Assembly: GCA_040878345.1 (NCBI GenBank)
Contig: JBBDML010000026.1
Span: 1 to 64,000 of the forward strand
Direction of reading: 5' to 3'
Length of the DNA stretch: 64,000 nt
Origin: ZC4RG35 sp040878345
GTDB lineage: Bacteria > Actinomycetota > Acidimicrobiia > Spongiisociales > ZC4RG35
Position numbers and translations under genes: made by a program. Positions within the stretch are counted from its first letter, which is position 1. Every line of letters begins with the position of its first letter. The notes beneath the pieces were generated by a model. It had not been told where the DNA came from. It saw only the letters and a list, made by a program, of their open reading frames with translations, and did not search any database. Of this stretch, positions 8,410-17,631 are shown piece after piece.

Positions 8410-9505
8410 ATGGCGGACAAGGCGACCGCGGTGAAGTGGCTGGACGAGCTGACTCACATCCCCACTGCCTCGGGTCTCGAGCACGGCGTCGTCGACTGGG
8501 TCGAGGCCTGGGTGGGCCGGCGCAAGGACCTCACCATGACCAGGGACTCGGGTGGGAATCTGCTGATCACCCAGAAGGGACGCAAACGCCACCCGCTGGT
8601 TCTCGCGGTGGCCCACATGGACCACCCCGCCTTCGTGGTCATCGCCGTCGAAGACGGGATCGCATCGTTCCAGTTCCGCGGTGGGGTCGATGCCGCCTAC
8701 TTCCATGAGGCGTCGGTGGAGGTGGTGTCCCGGGAGGGCGGGCACCGAGATCTGATGGTGACCGCCTATGACCCGGTCACCCAGACCGGGACCCTGTCAG
8801 CTGCCGGTGGTGCCGGAACCGTGGAACCAGGTGACATCGCAATGTGGAGGTTTCCCCGGGCGACCAAGTCAAAGGGCCTGTTCAAATCACCGGCATGTGA
8901 CGACCTGGCTGGGGTGGCCGCCGCACTGGTGGCCCTCGACCGGGCCCGGAGCCGGCCCGGGCTGAGGCACTACGGGGTCTTCCTGACCCGAGCCGAGGAG
9001 GTGGGGCTGATCGGGGCGATCCACGCCGCCAAGAACCGGACCATCCCCTCCGACGCCAGGATCATCTCGATCGAGACCTCCCGGGAGCTCCCGTCCGCCC
9101 CGGTCGGCGCCGGGCCCATAATCAGGACCGGCGACCGGGTTCGATCGTGACCTGACCAACCGGGTCAGCCAGGCGGCGGCAGCCTCCGGGCTGAAGCACC
9201 AGCGAAAGCTCATGGACGGCGGGGGATGCGAGGCGACCGCCTTTGGCGCCTACGGGTATCCATCGTCAGGTCTCTGTGTCGCCCTCAGGAACTGGCACAA
9301 CCGTGGCAACCTCGACGCGGTGGAAGCCGGAACAGGAGAGGCGGTGGCGATGATGGAGGAGATCTCCATCGAGGACTTCCATGGGCTCATCGACTTGATC
9401 CTGATCGCGGCCTCCGCCGCCGACGATCCCGACACGCTGACCGGTCGCCTCGACCGGCTCTACGAGTCGGAGAGTCGAGTCCTCCATGACCACCCGGACC
9501 GTTGA
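8410..9505 (+). pseudogene. M42-family-like metallopeptidase, frameshifted
   Basis: It starts at ATG 8410 behind a strong GAAGGAGG site. Frame 1 encodes the first ~247 residues: AVAHMDHPAFVV (metal His/Asp), SPACDDLAGVAAAL (metal Asp), RAEEVGLIGAIHA (catalytic Glu-Glu) and VGAGPIIRTGDRV, then stops at 9150. Homology continues at 9140 in frame 2 (FDRDLTNRVSQ, LMDGGGCEATAFGAYGYPS, ALRNWHNRG, EEISIEDFHGLIDL) to 9505. One added or two missing bases near 9136-9142 would explain this. The family comprises cobalt/zinc aminopeptidases of the cytoplasm. Either a real inactivating frameshift or an assembly error; in a draft sequence both are possible. Confidence 0.8.
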
Positions 9506-9517
9506 GGGTCCGGCCGG

Positions 9518-10303
9518 TCAGGCTTCGTCGGAGCGGCGTGAGTACCTCTGGGCGAGGATGATCGGGACCAGGGTGATCAGCACCACGAACACCGCCACCA
9601 CGTTGGTCACCGGTCGGTTCCGGGGCCTGACCAAGGAGGAGAAGATCCATATCGGGAGGGTCTGCTGGTTCCCGGCGGTGAAGGTGGTGACGATGATCTC
9701 GTCGAATGAGAGAGCGAAGGCCAGCATCCCGCCCACCAGCATCGCCGGTGCCAGCTGTGGGAAGAGAACATGCCGGAACGTCTGCCACCCTCTCGCCCCC
9801 AGGTCCATCGAGGCCTCGAGGATGTTCGGTGAGGTCCGCCGCATCCGGGCGATCACGTTGTTGTAGGTGATGGCGACACAGAACGTGGCATGGCCGACCA
9901 CCAGTGTCCAGAACGAGAAGGAGAGGTCGGCGAGGTTGATCGCCGAGCGGAGGGCAATCCCGGTGATGATCCCCGGGAGGGCGATCGGCAGGATGATGAA
10001 GAGGCTGAGAGCGTTCCGGCCGAAGAACCGAGTCCGCCACACCGCGGCTGCCACCAGAGTGCCCAGGACCAGGGCGACCATGGTGGCCACCAACGCCACC
10101 CGTAGCGAGAGGCTCACCGCGGCACGGATGTCGGTCCTCGAGAAAGCCAGGCTGAACCATTCGGTGGTGTAACCCGGTGGTGGGAAGCGGAAACTGGCCT
10201 CATCGGTGGTGAAGGCGTAGAGGAAGACGAAGAGGATTGGGATGTGGAGAAAGAGCAGGGTGAGAGCCGCCGCGGTCTTCAGGCCCCAGCCAGCCTTTCT
10301 CAT
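9518..10303 (-). CDS. potC: Spermidine/putrescine-type ABC transporter permease (PotC-like)
   Basis: A 261-aa inner-membrane permease, last gene of the potA-D-B-C order on this strand. It starts at ATG 10303, overlapping the potB stop by 4 bases. Six membrane segments are visible (for example TAAALTLLFLHIPILFVFLY). The EAA loop that docks the ATPase is EASMDLGARGWQTFRHVLFP. DEIIVTTFTAGNQQTLPIWI is typical of PotC. It pairs with PotB to form the channel for polyamine or a similar cation (2-aminoethylphosphonate- and opine-type systems look alike). The frame stays open further upstream, but that part is a shadow of potB. Confidence 0.88.
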   Translation of the reverse strand: MRKAGWGLKTAAALTLLFLHIPILFVFLYAFTTDEASFRFPPPGYTTEWFSLAFSRTDIRAAVSLSLRVALVATMVALVLGTLVAAAVWRTRFFGRNALSLFIILPIALPGIITGIALRSAINLADLSFSFWTLVVGHATFCVAITYNNVIARMRRTSPNILEASMDLGARGWQTFRHVLFPQLAPAMLVGGMLAFALSFDEIIVTTFTAGNQQTLPIWIFSSLVRPRNRPVTNVVAVFVVLITLVPIILAQRYSRRSDEA

Positions 10304-11232
10304 AACGCCTCGAACGCCCCGAACCGCCGGGCCACCGTGAGGTACACGGTCATCACCGCGATGGGGACGAAGGAGAAGGCCGCCGCCAGCGGGAGATTGC
10401 CGGCCACCCCTTGCTGGGTGTAGATGGCGAGCCCGATGAACGGGCTGGAGTCGCCGATGATGGTGGGGATGATGTAGTCGCCAAGGGTCAGGGAGAAGGT
10501 GAAGATCGACCCGGCGGCGACTCCCGGGATGGCCATCGGCCAGGTCACCTTGCGGAAGGTGGTCGCCGGCTGGGCGCCGAGGTCCGCCGAAGCCTCCAAC
10601 AGCGACCGGGGCACCCTCTCCAACGAGGCGTGGATGGGGAGGACCATGTAGGGCAGCCAGATGTAGGTGAAGACGACGAACTGACCGAAAATGGAGATCG
10701 ACAGCGAGGGGCCACCTATGCCGGGGGCGTCGAGGAGAGCCTGCAGCACGGCATCTGCTCCGATCCGCTCCACGAACCAGTTGATGATCCCGTCGGCGGC
10801 GAGGATCAGCTTCCATGAGTAGACCCGCACCAGGTATGACGACCACAGCGGGACCAGGACAGCTAGAACCAGGAGGGCTTTCATCCTGGAGGTGGCGTAT
10901 CGCGCCATGTAGTAGGCCAAGGGGAAAGCGATGACCACCGAGGCCGCCGTCACCGCGGCCGCCATGGTGACGGTGCGGATCATCACTGCGACGTTGGCGT
11001 CGGTGAAGACCGCCGCCCAGGTGTCGAAGGAGAAGACCCGCTCCAAGGTGCCCGAGAATGGGTTGAGCCGGTAGAAGCTCTGAACCAGGAGCGAGGCCAG
11101 GCTCCCCCCGTACACGCCGACCAGCCACACCACAGGGATCGCCAGCAGCAGGGCAAGACGAACCCGCGGACGGCCGTAGAGGAAGGTTGCCCACCGGTTG
11201 TGGCCTGGCGGTTTGGACGAGAGGTCGGTCAT
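10300..11232 (-). CDS. potB: Spermidine/putrescine-type ABC transporter permease (PotB-like)
   Basis: A 310-aa permease starting at ATG 11232, with cytoplasmic N-terminus MTDLSSKPPGHNRW. It has six membrane helices and the EAA motif LLEASADLGAQPATTFRKV. SLTLGDYIIPTIIGDSSPFI and LGTxx-like features are as in PotB, and the long periplasmic-side loop after helix 1 (QSFYRLNPFSG) is usual for this family. The frame stays open through the assembly gap upstream, so a longer N-terminus cannot be strictly excluded. Downstream it overlaps potC (ATGA). Confidence 0.88.
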   Translation of the reverse strand: MTDLSSKPPGHNRWATFLYGRPRVRLALLLAIPVVWLVGVYGGSLASLLVQSFYRLNPFSGTLERVFSFDTWAAVFTDANVAVMIRTVTMAAAVTAASVVIAFPLAYYMARYATSRMKALLVLAVLVPLWSSYLVRVYSWKLILAADGIINWFVERIGADAVLQALLDAPGIGGPSLSISIFGQFVVFTYIWLPYMVLPIHASLERVPRSLLEASADLGAQPATTFRKVTWPMAIPGVAAGSIFTFSLTLGDYIIPTIIGDSSPFIGLAIYTQQGVAGNLPLAAAFSFVPIAVMTVYLTVARRFGAFEAL

Positions 11233-11258
11233 CGGTGCCGAGGTTGGGAGGGGAGTGG

Positions 11259-11268
11259 NNNNNNNNNN
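11259..11268. other. Assembly gap (10 Ns)
   Basis: Ten undetermined bases between potD and potB. The true gap length is unknown; the flanks (G-rich on both sides) suggest a difficult GC-rich stretch. Any short gene or regulatory site between potD and potB would be lost here. Confidence 0.99.
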
Positions 11269-11356
11269 GGGCATGGCCCCGAAGATGGAGGCTTGCCTGC
11301 GGGCGGTCCGCGGTGGGGTGGGGTGGGGCCTCACGGCCACTCCCCTCAGGTGTCGT

Positions 11357-12541
11357 TTACCGTCCGCCGATGACCGCCAGGTAGTCGGTCACCCATCGGT
11401 AGTAGGGCACACACGACCCGGGCTCTGCCGTCCCGTTGCAATCGTCAGTCGGGGTCTTCCAGAACAGGATCTGGTCGAACGACTCGCTGCCGTTGTTGGC
11501 ACACCCATCGGGGCCTAGCAGCTCGTTGCCGTCGCAAGCCTCGAGGACTGCGGGGACGGTGCCGAACCAAGCCGCCAGGTCACCCTGCAGCTTCGGATTC
11601 AGCGACCACTCCATCCACTTGTAGGCGCAGTTGGGGTTGGGGGCGTAGGCACTCATCATCGTGGTGTCCGCCCATCCCGTCGCACCCTCCTTGGGGACGA
11701 CCTTGTCGATCGGTGCCCCGGCTCCCTGGAGCACGTTGGTCTGGAATGGCCACGTCGACGAGGCGGCGACACCCTCGTTGGTGAAGTCGTCGATCTGGAT
11801 GAAGGCATCGTGCCAGTAGCGGCCGATCAGCTCGCGCTGGTCGCGCAAGAGACCGAGTGCTGCCTGGTACTGCTCCTCATTCAGCTGGTAGGGGTCTTCG
11901 ATGCCCAGTTCGGGCCGAACCGACTTCAGGTACAGGGCGGCGTCTGCCACATAGATCGGGCCGTCGTAGGCCTGGATCCGCCCCGCGTTCGACTGGCCGT
12001 CGGGCAGGGTGGTCTCCTCGAAGACCACGCTCCACGAGTCGGGCGGGGTGTCCCCGAACACCTCGGTGTTGTAACCGAGGACGTTGAAACCCGACGCGTA
12101 AGGCGTCCCATAATGCCTTCCGTCCACGGTGTGCCACGGGGCGTCCTGCAACCTGGAGTCGATCGTGTCCCAACTCGGGATCAGATCGATGTTGATCTCC
12201 TGGACGCTTCCCCCGGCAATCAGTCTCAGGCTGGAGTCACCCGATGCCGTGACCAGGTCGTACTCGGTCGACCCCGTCATCAGCGCCACCATCTCGTCCG
12301 AGGTGCCCGCAGTCTTGACCTCGACCATGCAGCCGGTGTCCGCCTCGAACTCCGTGACCCAGTCATACTCGGCGACGGTCTCACCACGTTCGATGTACCC
12401 GGCCCAGGCAACGATCACGACGCTGCCCTCGCCTTCTCCAACTTCGGTGGGAAGCTCGGCGCCTCCATCTTCGGTCCCGCTGGTACACGCGCCCAGAATG
12501 AGCGCGAACACCAGCGACACGAGCAGTGAACGAGATCTCAT
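11357..12541 (-). CDS. potD: Polyamine-type ABC transporter solute-binding lipoprotein (PotD-like)
   Basis: A 394-aa extracellular binding protein with a lipoprotein signal: MRSRSLLVSLVFALILGAC, lipobox LGAC with lipidated Cys19. The mature protein has the family's opening VVIVAWAGYIERGE and the EFEADTGCMVEVKTAGTSDE strand, then VTASGDSSLRLIAGG and the hinge regions with AYKWMEWSLNPKLQ. The ligand is probably a polyamine or related organic cation. It starts at ATG 12541, overlapping the potA stop by 4 bases, so it is translated directly after the ATPase. Cysteines in the C-terminal part (ACDGNELLGPDGCANNG, DCNGTAEPGSC) may form disulfides, which is somewhat unusual for PotD. Confidence 0.88.
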   Translation of the reverse strand: MRSRSLLVSLVFALILGACTSGTEDGGAELPTEVGEGEGSVVIVAWAGYIERGETVAEYDWVTEFEADTGCMVEVKTAGTSDEMVALMTGSTEYDLVTASGDSSLRLIAGGSVQEINIDLIPSWDTIDSRLQDAPWHTVDGRHYGTPYASGFNVLGYNTEVFGDTPPDSWSVVFEETTLPDGQSNAGRIQAYDGPIYVADAALYLKSVRPELGIEDPYQLNEEQYQAALGLLRDQRELIGRYWHDAFIQIDDFTNEGVAASSTWPFQTNVLQGAGAPIDKVVPKEGATGWADTTMMSAYAPNPNCAYKWMEWSLNPKLQGDLAAWFGTVPAVLEACDGNELLGPDGCANNGSESFDQILFWKTPTDDCNGTAEPGSCVPYYRWVTDYLAVIGGR

Positions 12542-13695
12542 CTCGTTGATTCCTCCTCAAGGGAATGGTCACCGGCGCCGGCTTGCACCGGCACCCTTTC
12601 ATTCGTGTCCCCCGTCTGCTGTCGGTCAGCAAGCGGCCGACACGAATCCTTACTCCAAGAGAGCCTCACCGACTCCCCTACCTTCGGCAATCGGGCCTCG
12701 TCCCCGACACCGGTGTTCTGACTGGCGACCTCGATGACGGTGCCTTCGACATTGACCCGGTATCGGGTGTACATGCCGAGGTACACCACTTCGTCGACGA
12801 ACCCATCGACTACCACCGGGCGACTACCCGCTTCCGGTGCGCCGATGGCGATCTTCTCCGGTCTCACAGTGAACGGCTGGGGTGATCCGGTGAGACGCTG
12901 GGCGAGGTCGCCGACTATCACGTTCGAGGTGCCGACAAAACCGGCGACAAATGCGTTGACCGGGTTCTCATACACCTCGAGAGGTGTTCCCACCTGTTCG
13001 ACCCTCCCCTGGTTGAACACCGCCAGATGGTCGCTCATGGTGAGAGCCTCCTCCTGGTCATGGGTCACGTAGATGAAGGTGATCCCGACGTCGCGTTGAA
13101 GTGTCTTCAGCTCGATCTGCATCGCCTGGCGGAGCTTCAGGTCGAGGGCCCCCAACGGCTCATCCAAAAGGAGGACAGAGGGCCGGTTGATCAAGGATCT
13201 GGCCAGGGCGACACGCTGACGCTGCCCACCCGAGAGCTGGCTCGGCTTGCGATCGGCGTAGCCATCGAGATGGACCATCCCCAACGCATCGGCCACCCGC
13301 CCTACCCTGTCGTTCGGCGCCACCTTGCGGACCATCAGCCCATAACCGACGTTGTCAGCCACCGTCATGTGGGGGAACAGGGCGTAGTCCTGGAATACGG
13401 TGTTGACGTCGCGGTCATAGGGGGGGAGCCCAGAGACATCGACACCATGGAGGCGGACCGCACCGGAAGAGGGGGTCTCGAATCCGGCGATCATCCTGAG
13501 ACAGGTGGTCTTGCCCGACCCTGAAGGCCCCAGCAAAGAGAAGAACTCGCCGTCGGCTATGTCGAGCGACACCCCATCGACGGCCACGACGTCGCCGAAG
13601 TATTTCGATACGTTGTTCAACGACACCGCGGTGGGCAAAGTGGCAAGACCTCGACCGCGGAGAATATCGGGGCGGAGGGGAGGCCGCGTCCGCAT
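12538..13695 (-). CDS. potA: Polyamine-type ABC transporter ATP-binding protein (PotA-like)
   Basis: A 385-aa ATPase from ATG 13695. Order: Walker A LLGPSGSGKTTCLRMIAG, Q-loop FQDYALFPHMTVADN, signature QLSGGQRQRVALARSLI, Walker B VLLLDEPLGALD, H-loop YVTHDQEEALTM, then a C-terminal TOBE domain (residues ~290-370, including TVRPEKIAIG and VVYLGMYTRYRV). It is the first gene of potADBC. No strong ribosome-binding site lies before ATG 13695, so the start is a best guess; the frame remains open to 14040, inside the divergent fumarase gene. It powers import by PotB/PotC. Confidence 0.87.
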   Translation of the reverse strand: MRTRPPLRPDILRGRGLATLPTAVSLNNVSKYFGDVVAVDGVSLDIADGEFFSLLGPSGSGKTTCLRMIAGFETPSSGAVRLHGVDVSGLPPYDRDVNTVFQDYALFPHMTVADNVGYGLMVRKVAPNDRVGRVADALGMVHLDGYADRKPSQLSGGQRQRVALARSLINRPSVLLLDEPLGALDLKLRQAMQIELKTLQRDVGITFIYVTHDQEEALTMSDHLAVFNQGRVEQVGTPLEVYENPVNAFVAGFVGTSNVIVGDLAQRLTGSPQPFTVRPEKIAIGAPEAGSRPVVVDGFVDEVVYLGMYTRYRVNVEGTVIEVASQNTGVGDEARLPKVGESVRLSWSKDSCRPLADRQQTGDTNERVPVQAGAGDHSLEEESTR

Positions 13696-13782
13696 TGGGT
13701 TGTTTCTGGGAGCCCTCGACAACCGCTGCCTGGCCAGGGCGTTACCGTGACCGGGATCAGCGTTCGTCGAGGAGGCGGATAG

Positions 13783-15162
13783 GTGGAGTATCGCATCGAG
13801 AAGGACTCGATGGGTGAGATCGTGGTCCCGGTCGACGCCTACTACGGGGCATCGACCCAGAGGGCGGTGGAGAACTTCCCGATCTCGGGCCTGAGATTCG
13901 ACCGACGGTTCATTTGGGCATTGGGCTTGCTCAAGGGATCGGCGGCCACTGTGGCCGCCGAATCCGGTTTCAAGGACGCCGGCCTGGCCTCGGCGATCCG
14001 CCAGGCTGCCGACGAGGTGATGGAAGGCTCCCTCGACCACCAGTTCGTCCTCGACATCTTCCAGACCGGCTCCGGGACCTCGACCAACACCAATGCCAAC
14101 GAGGTCATCGCCGGTCGGGCTTCAGAGATCCTGGGGGACCGCAGCGTCCACCCCAACGACGACGTCAACTTCGGCCAGTCCTCGAATGACGTCATCCCCA
14201 GTGCCATCCACGTCGCGGCGGTGGCGGGGATCCGCCAGGGGCTGATCCCGGCGTTGGAGAAACTGGCCGGCTCATTGGAGGGCAGGGCTGAGGTGTTCGC
14301 CGACGTGGTCAAGTCGGGCCGGACCCATCTCATGGACGCCACCCCGGTGACGCTGGGACAGGAGTTCGCCGGCTACGCCGCCCAGGTCCGTAAGGGGGTA
14401 GATCGTCTCGAGAAGGTCCTCCCCGAGTTGGAGGAGCTGGCATTGGGTGGCACCGCGGTGGGGACCGGGATCAACGCGCCGACCGGGTTTGCTGCTGCGG
14501 TGATAGCTCTTATGGTCGAGAGGACCGGTCTCGGCTTCCGGGAGGCGCAGGATCACTTCGAGGCCCAGGGCTCCAAGGACGCCGCGGTGGCGGCTTCGGG
14601 GACCCTCCGCACCGTCGCCGTGTCATTGTTCAAGATCGCCAACGACATACGGTTCCTGGGGTCGGGCCCCACTTCGGGGATCGCCGAGATCCGGATCCCC
14701 GATCTCCAGCCCGGCTCCTCGATCATGCCGGGCAAGGTCAACCCGGTGATGTCCGAGATGATGATGCAGGTGGTGGCGCAGGTCGTCGGCAACGACGCCA
14801 CCGTGACCTGGAGCGGGGCGAACGGGAACTTCGAGCTCAACGTGATGATGCCGGTCCTGACCCACAATCTGATGGAGTCGATCGAGCTGCTGTCCAACGC
14901 AGCGGTGACCTTCGCCACCAAGTGCGTCGATGGGATCGAGGCCAACCGGGACCGCGCCCGGGAGCTCTTGGAGCGCAACGCCATCGTGGTCACCGCCCTC
15001 AACCCACACATCGGGTATGACAACGGGGCCCGGATCGCCAAGGAGGCCGCGGCCACCGGGAGAACGGTAAGGGAGCTCGTGCTGGAGGCCGGCCTGATGA
15101 CCGCCGAGGAGCTCGACGAGGCCCTCGACCTCAAGAAGATGACCGAAGGCGGTCTGCGTTGA
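13783..15162 (+). CDS. fumC: Class II fumarate hydratase
   Basis: A 459-aa class II fumarase/aspartase-family enzyme catalysing reversible fumarate hydration to L-malate in the citric-acid cycle. The signature GSSIMPGKVNPVMSEMMM lies at residues ~310-327. TGSGTSTNTNANEVI, SSNDVIPSAIHVAA and GRTHLMDATPVTLGQEF are the other conserved substrate-binding segments (fumarase-type, with HLMDATP). GTG start at 13783. The gene is divergent from potA (87 bp between starts) and ends 3 bp before the convergent sufU. Confidence 0.95.
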   Translation: MEYRIEKDSMGEIVVPVDAYYGASTQRAVENFPISGLRFDRRFIWALGLLKGSAATVAAESGFKDAGLASAIRQAADEVMEGSLDHQFVLDIFQTGSGTSTNTNANEVIAGRASEILGDRSVHPNDDVNFGQSSNDVIPSAIHVAAVAGIRQGLIPALEKLAGSLEGRAEVFADVVKSGRTHLMDATPVTLGQEFAGYAAQVRKGVDRLEKVLPELEELALGGTAVGTGINAPTGFAAAVIALMVERTGLGFREAQDHFEAQGSKDAAVAASGTLRTVAVSLFKIANDIRFLGSGPTSGIAEIRIPDLQPGSSIMPGKVNPVMSEMMMQVVAQVVGNDATVTWSGANGNFELNVMMPVLTHNLMESIELLSNAAVTFATKCVDGIEANRDRARELLERNAIVVTALNPHIGYDNGARIAKEAAATGRTVRELVLEAGLMTAEELDEALDLKKMTEGGLR

Positions 15163-15165
15163 TCT

Positions 15166-15609
15166 TCAGCCGTTGAGGGCTTCGAGGAGCGTGTTCCATG
15201 CCAGGCTGGCGCACTTGATCCGCACCGGGTATTGACGGACTCCCTGCAATGCCTCGAGGTCGCCCAGGACCGCCCCGGGCCGGTCGGGGTCGAGCCCGGA
15301 GTCCTCGGAGCCGTCGAGCGACATCATCCTGCGGAATCGGGCCACCAGCTGGTCGATCTCATCGCGGGTCTTGCCCTTGATCGCCTCGGTCATCATCGAA
15401 GCCGATGACTGGCTGATCGAACATCCCTCGCTGTCGACGGCCACTGCGGTGACCACGTCGTCTGCGAGGTCGATATCGACGGTGATCTCGTCGCCGCACA
15501 GGGGGTTGACGCCCTGGGCGGTGGCGTCGGGGTCATCGAGCCGGCCACGGTTACGCGGGTTGCGGTAGTGATCGAGGATCACCTCCCGATAGAGCTCTTC
15601 GAGGGCCAT
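15166..15609 (-). CDS. sufU: Fe-S assembly sulfur-transfer protein SufU
   Basis: A 147-aa IscU/SufU-like protein. The zinc/sulfur-acceptor residues are Cys38 with Asp40 (NPLCGDEITV), Cys63 (SEGCSISQSSASMM) and Cys133 (RIKCASLAWNTLLEAL). The ~20-residue insertion between Cys63 and Cys133, typical of SufU as opposed to IscU, is present. It accepts persulfide from SufS and feeds the SufBCD scaffold. It directly follows sufS with no gap and is the last gene of sufC-sufS-sufU on this strand. Confidence 0.93.
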   Translation of the reverse strand: MALEELYREVILDHYRNPRNRGRLDDPDATAQGVNPLCGDEITVDIDLADDVVTAVAVDSEGCSISQSSASMMTEAIKGKTRDEIDQLVARFRRMMSLDGSEDSGLDPDRPGAVLGDLEALQGVRQYPVRIKCASLAWNTLLEALNG

Positions 15610-16824
15610 CTAACCAACTCCGAACAGCTCGCCGGCCCGACGGAGCCCGGCCACCAGGGCGTCGATGTCGTCCTCGGTGTTGTAGACGTAGAAGCTGGCC
15701 CTCGCCGTCGCCGCCACCCCCAGCTCCCGCATCAGCGGCTTGGCGCAATGATGCCCGCTGCGAACCGCCACCCCGCCCTCGTCGAGGATGGTGGCAAGGT
15801 CGTGGGCGTGGGTCCCTTCCATGGTCATGGAGACCACCCCACCGCGTGCATCCAGCCCTGAGGGCCCGTGGACCGAGACCCCTGGCACGTCGGAGAGCCG
15901 ATCGAGGGCGATGGAGGTGAGCTCCTGGTCATGGACGAAGATCTTGTCCATCCCGATCGAGTCGAGGTAGTCGATGGCGGCGTGGAGACCGACGGCTTGG
16001 ATGATCGGGGGGGTCCCGGCTTCGAACCGGTGGGGGATCGCAGCCCAGGTGGCGTCATGGAGGGTGACATCGGAGATCATCTCCCCGCCCCCTTCGAAGG
16101 GCTCCATCTCCTCGAGGGCCTTCATCCGGCCCCAGAGAACCCCGATCCCGGTGGGGCCAAGCATCTTGTGAGATGAGAAGGCGACGAAGTCGGCGCCGAG
16201 AGTTCGGACGTCGACACCGGCATGAGGGACCAACTGGGCGGCATCGACCACGACGCGGGCCCCGCCCTGATGGGCGAGGGCGGCGATGGCGGGTACGTCG
16301 GGGATGGTTCCGAGGACATTGGACATCCCGGTGACCGCAACCATCTTGACCCGATCGTCCAGCTTCTCCGCCAGAGCGGTCATGTCGAGACGCCAGTCCT
16401 CGGTGAGTGGCACATGGTCGAGGGTCGCACCGGTGCGCTTGGCCACCATCTGCCAGGGGACCAGGTTGCCGTGATGTTCCATCACCGTGGTCAGGATCAC
16501 GTCGCCGGCGGAGAGGTTCTCGAGGCCCCAGCCGAAGGCCACCATGTTGAGGCTGGTGGTGGCCCCCCGGGTGAAGATCACCTCATCGGGATCGGTCGCC
16601 CCGATGAAGGTCGCCACCCGGTTGCGGGCAGCCTCGTAGGCCTCGGTCGAGGCCACTGAGAGCTTGTAGGCGCCGCGGTGGACGTTGGCGTATGAGGTCC
16701 GGGTGAAGCGGTCCATCGCCTCCAGTACCTGGATCGGCTTCTGAGACGATGCCGCCGAGTCGAGGAAGTGAACCCCGGAGTCGAGGATCGGGAAATCTGA
16801 CTTCAGGTAGGAGAGGTCCGTCAC
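15610..16824 (-). CDS. sufS: Cysteine desulfurase SufS
   Basis: A 404-aa PLP-dependent group II cysteine desulfurase, releasing sulfur from L-cysteine to make alanine. The PLP lysine is Lys220 (FSSHKMLGPTGIGVLWG). The persulfide cysteine is Cys360 (RSGHHCAKPLM), with the conserved class II surroundings. The His that stacks on PLP is in VMEHHGNLVPWQ, and ATDPDEVIFTRGATTSLN is the usual early motif. Its start overlaps the sufC stop by 4 bases, and sufU begins right after it. Confidence 0.95.
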   Translation of the reverse strand: MTDLSYLKSDFPILDSGVHFLDSAASSQKPIQVLEAMDRFTRTSYANVHRGAYKLSVASTEAYEAARNRVATFIGATDPDEVIFTRGATTSLNMVAFGWGLENLSAGDVILTTVMEHHGNLVPWQMVAKRTGATLDHVPLTEDWRLDMTALAEKLDDRVKMVAVTGMSNVLGTIPDVPAIAALAHQGGARVVVDAAQLVPHAGVDVRTLGADFVAFSSHKMLGPTGIGVLWGRMKALEEMEPFEGGGEMISDVTLHDATWAAIPHRFEAGTPPIIQAVGLHAAIDYLDSIGMDKIFVHDQELTSIALDRLSDVPGVSVHGPSGLDARGGVVSMTMEGTHAHDLATILDEGGVAVRSGHHCAKPLMRELGVAATARASFYVYNTEDDIDALVAGLRRAGELFGVG

Positions 16825-17582
16825 TTCTGCATCAACACCGCGCGGAACGATTCGTATCCCACGTCCTCGAGTCTGACGGCCAGCTCGGGGCCGCCGCTCT
16901 CGACTATCCGGCCGTCGAGGAAGATGTGGACCCGATCTGGGGTCACGTAGTCGAGCAGCCGCTGGTAGTGGGTGATGATGAGGAATCCCCGCTCCGGTCC
17001 GGTCAACTTGTTCACCCCCTCGGCGACCACCCGGAGGGCGTCGATGTCTAGCCCGGAGTCGGTCTCATCCATGATGGCGAGCTCGGGCTCGAGCACCGCC
17101 ATTTGGAGGACCTCGTTGCGCTTCCTCTCCCCGCCCGAAAACCCTTCGTTGAGGTATCGGTCGGCGAAGGAGGTCTCCATCCCCAGGGCCTTCATGGCCT
17201 CCATGACCTTGAGGCGGAGCTCGAGGACGGTGAGGTCGATCCCGGTCCGATTGGAGAGAGCCTGACGGAGGAACTGGAGCACCGAGACCCCCGGTATGGC
17301 CTCCGGATGTTGGAAGGCGAGGAACATGCCGGCGGCGCCCCGGTCGGTGGGGGGCCACTTGGTGATGTCCTCGCCTTTGTAGAAGACCCGGCCCTCCGTG
17401 ATCCGGAACCCCCGACTACCCATGAGCACCGAGGCCAGGGTCGACTTGCCCGAGCCGTTGGGGCCCATCAGGGCGTGGATCTCCCCGGGCTGGACGGTGA
17501 GGTCGACACCTTTGAGGATCTCGACCTCCCCGGCGGAGACGTGGAGGTTCTCGATCTTGAGGAGGGGGGCGGTGTCGGTCAC
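16821..17582 (-). CDS. sufC: Fe-S cluster assembly ATPase SufC (copy 2, with SufS/SufU)
   Basis: A 253-aa SufC-type ATPase starting at GTG 17582 (VTDTAPLLKIENLHV); the frame remains open upstream to 17786 but with non-protein-like sequence. Walker A MGPNGSGKSTLASVLMG, signature FSGGERKRNEVLQMA and Walker B with DETDSGLDIDAL are complete. It differs from copy 1 at many positions, so the two are old paralogues rather than a recent duplication. First gene of sufC-sufS-sufU. Confidence 0.92.
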   Translation of the reverse strand: MTDTAPLLKIENLHVSAGEVEILKGVDLTVQPGEIHALMGPNGSGKSTLASVLMGSRGFRITEGRVFYKGEDITKWPPTDRGAAGMFLAFQHPEAIPGVSVLQFLRQALSNRTGIDLTVLELRLKVMEAMKALGMETSFADRYLNEGFSGGERKRNEVLQMAVLEPELAIMDETDSGLDIDALRVVAEGVNKLTGPERGFLIITHYQRLLDYVTPDRVHIFLDGRIVESGGPELAVRLEDVGYESFRAVLMQK

Positions 17583-17631
17583 CGGGCAATGGTATTTACA
17601 ACATGGCCGTAGGGGAAACCGTTGGTGCGGC

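Noticed and set aside
9518..11194. 558-aa minus-strand frame as a single large permease
   Set aside because: Only the part from 10303 downward is protein-like; the upstream part is the shadow of potB in another frame.
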